NCBI GenBank assembly: GCA_900548225.1
Contig: URJM01000040.1
Coordinates: 1-18,392 of the forward strand
DNA from: an uncultured bacterium
GTDB lineage: Bacteria; Verrucomicrobiota; Lentisphaeria; Oligosphaerales; Oligosphaeraceae
Reading direction: 5' to 3'
Length of the DNA stretch: 18,392 nucleotides
Numbering within the stretch: position 1 is the first letter of the stretch; each line of letters opens with the position of its first letter. The translations under genes were made by a program, and so were the position numbers. Shown here piece by piece: positions 13,965 to 18,392 of the stretch. Under the pieces are notes generated by a model. The model did no database searches, had not been told where the DNA came from, and worked only from the letters and a program-made list of their open reading frames with translations.

Positions 13965-14150
13965 TTACCAGCTTGCCTTGGTCACGCCGGGGATCAGGCC
14001 ATTGCTGGCCAGTTCGCGCAGGCAGATGCGGCACAGGTGGAATTTGCGGTAGACGGCGCGGACACGACCGCAGCGCTCGCAACGGGTGTATGCCCTGCTG
14101 CTGAACTTCGGCGTCCTCTTTGACTTGATGATAAGACTTTTCCTTGCCAC
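13965..14150 (-). CDS. rpsZ: 30S ribosomal protein S14, zinc-binding type (type Z)
   Basis: A 61-residue S14 of the short zinc-ribbon class. The four ligand cysteines are 24, 27, 40 and 43 (CERC and CRIC), so this is the C+ form and no zinc-independent substitution is seen. It contains KRTPKFSSRAYTRC, VYRKF and the C-terminal GLIPGVTKASW. The start is a GTG at 14150, fixed by AGGAGG 8 nt upstream and by the family length. A longer frame upstream overlaps rplE and carries no S14 sequence. The Shine-Dalgarno overlaps the rplE stop, which suggests translational coupling. Confidence 0.96.
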   Translation of the reverse strand: MARKSLIIKSKRTPKFSSRAYTRCERCGRVRAVYRKFHLCRICLRELASNGLIPGVTKASW

Positions 14151-14163
14151 GGATGTATCCTCC

Positions 14164-14709
14164 TCAGTTCTTGGCGAATGGCATGCCCAAGAACGCGAGC
14201 AGGTCACGTGCCTCGTCGTCGGTCTTGGCTGTGGTAACGATGGTGATGTTCATGCCAACCGTGTGCTTCGCCTTGTCCATGTCCACTTCAGTGAAGACGG
14301 ACTGGTCTGCCAGGCCGAAGGTGTAGTTGCCCGCACCGTCGAAGGACTTCGTCGGCACGCCGCGGAAGTCGCGGACGCGTGGCAGGACGATGTTCACCAG
14401 GCGGTAGAGGAAGTTGTACATCTTCTCGCGGCGGAGAGTCACCGAGGCACCCACGTTCATGCCCGCGCGGAGCTTGAACTGGGAGATGTTCTTGGTGGTC
14501 TTGGTGATGACGGCCTTCTGGCCGGTGATGCGGCCAAGGGTGTCAACCACCTCGTTCAGGTTCTCACGGTCCTTGTCAGGGGAGACGCCGCTGTTCAGGA
14601 CGACCTTCACAAGCTTCGGAATCTCCATGGGATTCTTGTAGCCGTGCTTCTCCTTCAGCGCGGGGATCACCTGCTCGTTGTATTGAATGTAGAGCGGATT
14701 TGTGTTCAT
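14164..14709 (-). CDS. rplE: 50S ribosomal protein L5
   Basis: A 181-residue 5S rRNA-binding protein of the central protuberance. Recognisable blocks are IPKLVKVVLNSGVS, TGQKAVITKTTKNISQFKLRAGMNVGASVTLR (the L5 signature region), LPRVRDFRGV and the C-terminal VGMNITIVTTAKTDDEARDLLAFLGMPF. The length is typical. GGAGG lies 10 nt before the ATG. It follows rplX after 21 nt and overlaps nothing. Confidence 0.97.
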   Translation of the reverse strand: MNTNPLYIQYNEQVIPALKEKHGYKNPMEIPKLVKVVLNSGVSPDKDRENLNEVVDTLGRITGQKAVITKTTKNISQFKLRAGMNVGASVTLRREKMYNFLYRLVNIVLPRVRDFRGVPTKSFDGAGNYTFGLADQSVFTEVDMDKAKHTVGMNITIVTTAKTDDEARDLLAFLGMPFAKN

Positions 14710-14730
14710 CTTTGGATATCCTCCCTCCGC

Positions 14731-15003
14731 TTACGCCTTCTGGGCGGCCTTCGCGACCTGGGGACGGGCGCGGTAGCGGCCTTCCTCCATCACGTTGCTG
14801 ATGTCAATGGGGCCTTCCACATCCATGATGCCACCCTGGGGCTTCTCCTGGGTGCGGCGCATGGTCTTCTTCTGGATGTTGATGCCCTCGACGTAGACGC
14901 GCCCGGCCTTGCGGTCGACGCGCAGCACCTTGCCGCTCTTGCCCTTGTCGGCGCCAGCGATCACGACGACGATGTCGTTCTTCTTGACTGTTGATTTGGC
15001 CAT
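14731..15003 (-). CDS. rplX: 50S ribosomal protein L24, short form
   Basis: A 90-residue assembly-initiator protein of the large subunit. The KOW motif is IVVVIAGADKGKSGKVL (11-27), followed by VYVEGINIQKKTMRRTQEKPQGGIMDVEGPIDISNV. Typical L24 has about 103 residues and ends with a further beta segment. Here the end is replaced by a short basic tail (EEGRYRARPQVAKAAQKA). I chose the ATG at 15003 (MAKSTVKKND), which overlaps the rplN stop by one base (TAATG) and has GGAGG 7 nt upstream. The frame is open further upstream but without L24 sequence. Confidence 0.95.
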   Translation of the reverse strand: MAKSTVKKNDIVVVIAGADKGKSGKVLRVDRKAGRVYVEGINIQKKTMRRTQEKPQGGIMDVEGPIDISNVMEEGRYRARPQVAKAAQKA

Positions 15004-15368
15004 TAGAGCACCTCCGGGGCGAGCGAGATGATTTTGGTGAAGTTCTTCTCGCGCAGTTCGCGGGCGACCGGTCCGAAGATACGGGTGCCGCGGGGGTTGT
15101 TTGCATCGTCGATGATGACTGCGGCGTCCCTGTCGAAACGCAGGCAGCTGCCATCGGCACGGCGGATGTTCTTGGCGGTTCTGACGACGACTGCCTTGAC
15201 GACATCGCCCTTCTTGACGACTCCGCGTGGCTGAGCCTCCTTGACGCTGGCCCGGATGATATCGCCGATTTCGGCGTACTCCTTGCCCTGCCCGAGGCAC
15301 CGGATCGCCATGATGACCTTGGCGCCGGTGTTGTCAGCCACCTCGAGTGTGGTCTGCATCTGAATCAT
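15003..15368 (-). CDS. rplN: 50S ribosomal protein L14
   Basis: A 121-residue protein at the subunit interface. The start MIQMQTTLEVADNTGAKV, the middle GDVVKAVVVRTAKNIRRADGS, FDRDAAVII and FGPVARELREKNFTKIISLAPEVL are classic L14 blocks, and the length is standard. AGGAG lies 8 nt before the ATG. It is coupled to rplX by a one-base overlap at its stop. Confidence 0.98.
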   Translation of the reverse strand: MIQMQTTLEVADNTGAKVIMAIRCLGQGKEYAEIGDIIRASVKEAQPRGVVKKGDVVKAVVVRTAKNIRRADGSCLRFDRDAAVIIDDANNPRGTRIFGPVARELREKNFTKIISLAPEVL

Positions 15369-15393
15369 TTTCTATTCTCCTGGGGCTTTTGGG

Positions 15394-15696
15394 TTAGTCT
15401 GTGGCGGCGTGCTTCTGGATTTCGACCAGGCGCCAGCGCTTCATCTTGGAGAGGCGGCGGGTCTCCATGATCTTGACAACGTCGCCCACCTTGGACTCGT
15501 TGTTCTCGTCATGGACGTAGCACTTCTTGGTGTGCTTGACGACCTTCTTGTAGAGCGGGTCGGGAGCGGAGCGCACGATTGCGACGACGCGGGTCTTGTC
15601 CTGCTTGTCGCTGACAACCGTGCCGACTCGCACCTTGCGGTGGTTTTCGCGGACCTCCTGGACGGGGGTCTCGTTCTTCTGAGTATCTTCTGACAT
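15394..15696 (-). CDS. rpsQ: 30S ribosomal protein S17
   Basis: A 100-residue primary 16S rRNA-binding protein with an OB fold. The core KVRVGTVVSDKQDKTRVVAIVR and the C-terminal signature GDVVKIMETRRLSKMKRWRLVEI identify it. It is about 15 residues longer than most S17 proteins because of an acidic N-terminal tail (MSEDTQKNETPVQEV). AGGGG lies 10 nt before the ATG. It follows rpmC after 22 nt and precedes rplN by 25 nt. Confidence 0.96.
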   Translation of the reverse strand: MSEDTQKNETPVQEVRENHRKVRVGTVVSDKQDKTRVVAIVRSAPDPLYKKVVKHTKKCYVHDENNESKVGDVVKIMETRRLSKMKRWRLVEIQKHAATD

Positions 15697-15718
15697 CTTG
15701 CGGTTACCCCTGTTTTGG

Positions 15719-15916
15719 TTAGGCCTTTGCCGCCTTCCTGGCGGTCATCTCGGTTTCCAGACGGGCGATGTCCTTGCGGAGCTTTCCGATTCTGGCGGTG
15801 TCCTTCAGCTCGCTGGTCTGATACTTCAGACGGAGCTGGAAGATTTCCCGGCGGTTCTCGGCAAGCTGCTGCAGAATCTCGTCGTCGGTCTTCTGACGGA
15901 TCTCGGATGGTTTCAT
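15719..15916 (-). CDS. rpmC: 50S ribosomal protein L29
   Basis: A 65-residue helical-hairpin protein near the polypeptide exit tunnel. It shows the L29 pattern MKPSEIRQKTDDEILQQL, EIFQLRLKYQTSELKDTARI and a basic second helix (KLRKDIARLETEMTARK). Length is normal. The Shine-Dalgarno is a modest GGGA 9 nt before the ATG. The 75-nt gap from rplP is longer than usual here and contains a small hairpin (TGGCG/CGCCA). Confidence 0.95.
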   Translation of the reverse strand: MKPSEIRQKTDDEILQQLAENRREIFQLRLKYQTSELKDTARIGKLRKDIARLETEMTARKAAKA

Positions 15917-15991
15917 CTTTGAAATTCCCTATCTTGCGCCTCGGGGAGGCCCTGCGTGGCGTCCGCCAGGCTTCCCCTTTGGCATCCGTGT

Positions 15992-16411
15992 CTATTCGGC
16001 GACGTGGCGTGTGAGGAATCTGCAGCGCACGGGCAGCTTGCTTGCGGCCAGTGCGAGGGCTTCCTTGGCGACTGTCTCGGAGCATCCCGAGACTTCAATC
16101 ACCATATTGCCAGGCCTGATGACTGCGACCCAGAACTCCGGGGCGCCCTTTCCCTTTCCCATACGGGTTTCGAGGGGTTTCTTCGAGACCGGCTTGTCGG
16201 GGAAGATCCTCAGCCAGAGCTGTCCCTTCCTCTCCATGCGGCGTGTCGCCGCGACACGTGCCGCCTCGATCTGCGCGCCGGTGATCCATGCGCGCTCGAG
16301 GACCTGCAGGCCGTAGTCGCCGAAGTCGAGCTTGTTATTGCGCGTTGCGAGGCCCGCGCGCGTTCCGCGTTGCACCTTTCGGTGCTCTGCGCGTTTTGGC
16401 ATTAGAGGCAT
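15992..16411 (-). CDS. rplP: 50S ribosomal protein L16
   Basis: A 139-residue protein near the A site and the peptidyl-transferase centre. It matches L16 from MPKRAEHRKVQRG through RMERKGQLWLRIFPDKPVSKKPLETRMGKGKGAPEFWVAVIRPG to the end. The start at 16411 is set by GGAGG 9 nt upstream. Another ATG three codons on (MPKRAEH) also fits. The frame is open farther upstream, but that part is rpsC sequence in another frame. The first 77 nt and the ribosome-binding site lie inside the 3' end of rpsC. Confidence 0.96.
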   Translation of the reverse strand: MPLMPKRAEHRKVQRGTRAGLATRNNKLDFGDYGLQVLERAWITGAQIEAARVAATRRMERKGQLWLRIFPDKPVSKKPLETRMGKGKGAPEFWVAVIRPGNMVIEVSGCSETVAKEALALAASKLPVRCRFLTRHVAE

Positions 16412-17144
16412 TGTTGATTTCCTCCCAGTTTTCGGGTTTGCAGATCCAGACTTTGATTCCAATCAGGCCGGCAAGCGTATGCGCTTCCACGAAGCCATAG
16501 TCGATATTGGCGGAAAGGGTGTGCAGGGGCACCTTCCCTTCCTTGTACTGCTCGACACGAGCAAGCTCCGCGCCGCCAAGACGGCCGCTGATGCGGATAC
16601 GGACGCCCTCGGCGCCACGCTCCATGGCAGTCTGGATGGCGCGCTTCATGGCGCGGCGGAATGCCACGCGGCGCTCAAGCTGCTGGGCGATGGACTCGGC
16701 CACCAGGGTGGCGTCAACCTCGGGAACCCTGATTTCCTTGACGTCGACCAGGACTTCCTCGTCCTTCGCGATGTCCTTCAGCTCCTCCTTGATCTTGTCA
16801 AGGCCGGCGCCGCGCTTCTCCTTGGAGTCGGCTGCGACAGGCGCAGCGGCCTTGCCGCGGCGGTCGTTCCTGTCCTCGAAGTGGCCGGTGATGATGATGC
16901 CGGGGCGTGCGGTGAAGATGGTCAGGCGGAGGCGGCGTCCGAATCTCTCGATGAGAATCTTGGAGACGCTTGCGTTCTTGAGGAGCTTGCCCAGCTTCTC
17001 GCGGATCCGGAGATCCTCCTGGAGGAGTTCGCCGAATGACTTGTTGATGCTGTCGGCCTTCTCCTTGCTGCGTGCAAACCAGCGGGATTTCCAGTCCTTG
17101 CGGATTGGAAGGCGGAAGCCAATTGGATTTACTTTTTGACCCAC
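16335..17144 (-). CDS. rpsC: 30S ribosomal protein S3 with an insertion in the KH loop
   Basis: A 269-residue mRNA-entry-site protein, longer than the usual 210-240. It starts MGQKVNPIGFRL and has the KH-domain lead-in FTARPGIIIT, then SIAQQLERRVAFRRAMKRAIQ, ISGRLGGAELARVEQYKEGKVPLHTL and the C-terminal IGIKVWICKPE. Where S3 normally has the GxxG loop (GKKG) there are about 23 extra residues (about 86-109, charged and alanine-rich), after which KRGAGLDKIKEEL resumes the family pattern. The C-terminal tail (NASNAKTRRAPKGATRNARG) is encoded over the start of rplP. The start is a GTG with AGGAGG 7 nt upstream, 15 nt after rplV. Confidence 0.96.
   Translation of the reverse strand: MGQKVNPIGFRLPIRKDWKSRWFARSKEKADSINKSFGELLQEDLRIREKLGKLLKNASVSKILIERFGRRLRLTIFTARPGIIITGHFEDRNDRRGKAAAPVAADSKEKRGAGLDKIKEELKDIAKDEEVLVDVKEIRVPEVDATLVAESIAQQLERRVAFRRAMKRAIQTAMERGAEGVRIRISGRLGGAELARVEQYKEGKVPLHTLSANIDYGFVEAHTLAGLIGIKVWICKPENWEEINNASNAKTRRAPKGATRNARGPRNAQ
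16421..16425 (-). promoter_or_regulatory. Ribosome-binding site of rplP inside rpsC
   Basis: GGAGG lies 9 nt before the rplP ATG, within the rpsC codons for Trp-Glu-Glu. It fixes the L16 start and shows that the rpsC/rplP overlap is genuine at the sequence level. Confidence 0.8.
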
Positions 17145-17159
17145 GGTGTATCCTCCTGA

Positions 17160-17501
17160 TTATGCCTGGTCGGAGACGATGATGCGGATATGGCTCGTCC
17201 GCTTGAGGATTCGGCTGGCCGATCCGCGGCTGCGAGGCCAGAAACGCTTCATGGTCGGGCCCTCGCCGACGGTTGCCTCTTTGACGATGAGCTCGGAACG
17301 GCTGACGCCGCCCTGCTCGGCATTCTCCGCGTTGGCCACGGCGGACTTCAGCGTGGCCTCCACAAGACGGGCGGCCTTCCGCGGAATCAGCGCCACGGTA
17401 TTCAACGCAGTGATGGCAGGCTTCCCCTGGATCAGGCGCGTGACCTCACGGGCCTTGAACGGGGAAATCCGCACATACTTGGAAATGGCGATTTTTTCCA
17501 T
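17160..17501 (-). CDS. rplV: 50S ribosomal protein L22
   Basis: A 113-residue protein whose loop lines the exit tunnel. The N-terminal ISKYVRISPFKAREVTRLIQGK, LKSAVANAENAEQG and the C-terminal loop region GEGPTMKRFWPRSRGSASRILKRTSHIRIIV are diagnostic. I chose the ATG at 17501 (MEKIAISKYVR) by family alignment. An upstream TTG at 17555 would add 18 residues with no L22 similarity. The nearest Shine-Dalgarno-like AGGAA is about 17 nt before the ATG, farther than ideal. It is the first ribosomal gene in the window, and rpsS, its normal upstream neighbour, is not adjacent. Confidence 0.96.
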   Translation of the reverse strand: MEKIAISKYVRISPFKAREVTRLIQGKPAITALNTVALIPRKAARLVEATLKSAVANAENAEQGGVSRSELIVKEATVGEGPTMKRFWPRSRGSASRILKRTSHIRIIVSDQA

Positions 17502-17866
17502 TTTTTCGATGCTTTGGGTTCCTTTTTCGGGTTCTACTACTGGATGAACAAACAATTCTAAGACGCGGTCCCCCCGCCTCGGCGCGTGGGAGAGAAAGCC
17601 AGGTCGGGGACACCGGCGCTCTTCGCCCCTTGGAAGGGAGTCACTGGGGTTTCTTCAATCCCGGCCATGCCTCGCAGTATGGCAAATAAGCCACCGTCGA
17701 AGCCTGTCCAAAACGTGGCGAGAAAAACCCGCCCGCATGGGATTCGGCACTGGGACAAATTCGATTATCGTGGACGGACGACACCGCACCGTACACCCGG
17801 AAACGCAGGTGTAAGGACGCCTAATATATACATCCCGCAGAACTTTTCCACCAAAAAGAAAAAAAA
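17502..17866 (-). other. Gene-free leader region upstream of rplV
   Basis: These 365 nt separate rplV from the repeat array. I see no convincing gene: a 66-codon TTG frame at 17558-17758 has no recognisable content. A weak promoter candidate lies at its distal end (17825-17854). If it is used, the rplV message would have an untranslated leader of about 300 nt, long enough for autoregulatory structure. None is obvious by eye. Confidence 0.4.
17825..17854 (-). promoter_or_regulatory. Weak candidate promoter upstream of rplV
   Basis: On the minus strand TTGGTG (17849-17854) and TATATA (17825-17830) are 18 nt apart, within the most AT-rich stretch near the array. The -35 box matches only in its first half. 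No better candidate was seen closer to rplV. Confidence 0.25.
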
Positions 17867-18392
17867 GTAGGGAACAGGGAGGAGGGAGGAGAAGGGAGTG
17901 CAAAGTAGGGAATAGGGAGGAGGGAGGAGAAGGGAGTGCGTGGATGGCGCGCGTGGGCGCGCCCGCGCGGCAATTCTGCCACGCGTCCATTGAAAATGTA
18001 GGGAGGAGGGAGAAGAAAGGAGAAGGTAGTGCATGGATGGCGCGCGTGGGCGCGCCCGCGCGGCAATTCTGCCACGCGTCCATTGAAAATGTAGGGAGGA
18101 GGGAGAAGAAAGGAGAAGGCAGTGCGGGGATGGCGCGCGTGGGCGCGCCCGCGCGGCAATTCTGCCACGCGTCCATTTGAGTAGGGAGAACCACGAATGC
18201 CAATTTTTCATGAGGGAATAGGGAGGAGAAGGTAGTGCGGGGATGGTGCGCGTGGGCGCGCCCGCGCGGCAATTCTGCCACGCGTCCATTGAGGAGGGAG
18301 AACCACGAATGCCAATTTTTCATAGGGAATAGGGAGGAGAAGGTAGTGCGTGGATGGCGCGCGTGGGCGCGCCCGCGCGGCAATTCTGCCAC
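17867..18392 (+). repeat. Tandem array of about 93-nt purine-tract plus palindrome repeats
   Basis: A partial unit (17867-17901, purine tract only) is followed by units starting at 17905, 17998 and 18091 with an exact 93-nt period. Two longer units follow, with core spacing of 113 and 111 nt, that carry an inserted segment containing ACCACGAATGCC and ATTTTTCAT. The last unit is cut by the window end. Each unit is GTAGGGA..., a G/A-rich tract, GTAGTGCG or a variant, and a 49-nt core (17941-17989, 18034-18082, 18127-18175, 18240-18288, 18351 onward). The core contains palindrome GGGCGCGCCC and hairpin GGCA-ATTC-TGCC, ending GCGTCCATTGA. Long minus-strand reading frames across the array are repeat artefacts. 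Confidence 0.92.

Noticed and set aside
17558..17758. A 66-codon TTG frame upstream of rplV as a small gene or leader peptide
   Set aside because: There is no Shine-Dalgarno, no similarity that I recognise, and it starts with TTG in a GC-rich stretch where open frames are common.
17600..17800. A tRNA or tmRNA-like gene in the rplV leader
   Set aside because: A TTCGACGG-type stretch caught the eye, but no acceptor stem, anticodon arm or T-arm pairing could be drawn.
17655..18392. Long minus-strand frames across the right-end repeat array
   Set aside because: They are made of the 31-codon translation of the repeat unit. All frames give similar low-complexity products and there is no ribosome-binding site or domain.
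17867..18392. CRISPR array
   Set aside because: The units are 93 to 113 nt, nearly identical throughout, with no unique spacers and no cas genes nearby.

Overview
The window looks like an 18.4 kb piece of a GC-rich bacterial chromosome. Every convincing gene lies on the minus strand, so transcription runs from high to low coordinates. The best taxonomic guess is the PVC superphylum (Verrucomicrobiota, Kiritimatiellota or Lentisphaerota type). This is an inference from three things: ACCACGAATG / GGACACGAATGG intergenic repeats of a kind I associate with those genomes, the absence of rpmD (L30), and the overall gene style. No 16S rRNA or other phylogenetic marker RNA is present. Both window ends fall inside copies of the same repeat family, so the window may be a whole metagenomic contig broken at repeats.

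Region 1 (17501 down to 9607) is the distal S10 cluster plus the spc cluster: rplV, rpsC, rplP, rpmC, rpsQ, rplN, rplX, rplE, rpsZ (zinc-type S14), rpsH, rplF, rplR, rpsE, rplO, secY. The order is canonical except that rpmD is missing between rpsE and rplO. Most genes are packed with gaps of about 10 to 25 nt and strong Shine-Dalgarno sites. Two spacers stand out: 189 nt with hairpins between rplF and rplR, and 231 nt with a long terminator-like structure and a promoter candidate between rplO and secY. A strong intrinsic terminator follows secY. S3 has an insertion in its KH-domain loop, and rpsC overlaps rplP by 77 nt.

Region 2 (9606 to 7313) holds a repeat-bearing intergenic stretch, nagB (glucosamine-6-phosphate deaminase) and an orphan DppD/OppD-type ATPase. 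A 13-bp hairpin between the last two covers the ATPase ribosome-binding site.

Region 3 (7142 to 3952) is a polar amino acid ABC importer in the order binding lipoprotein, GlnP/HisM-type permease, GlnQ/HisP-type ATPase. A secreted protein I cannot identify follows.

Region 4 (3895 to 181) holds glnS, a FabG-like short-chain reductase and an orphan PotD-like binding lipoprotein. The link among these last three is positional only.

The window is mainly housekeeping, and I see no defence system, CRISPR array, prophage or secondary-metabolite cluster. The most unusual items are the tandem 93-nt palindromic repeat array at the right end (with a dispersed copy at 9346 that shows a compensatory base change), the S3 insertion, and the structured spacers in the ribosomal operon.
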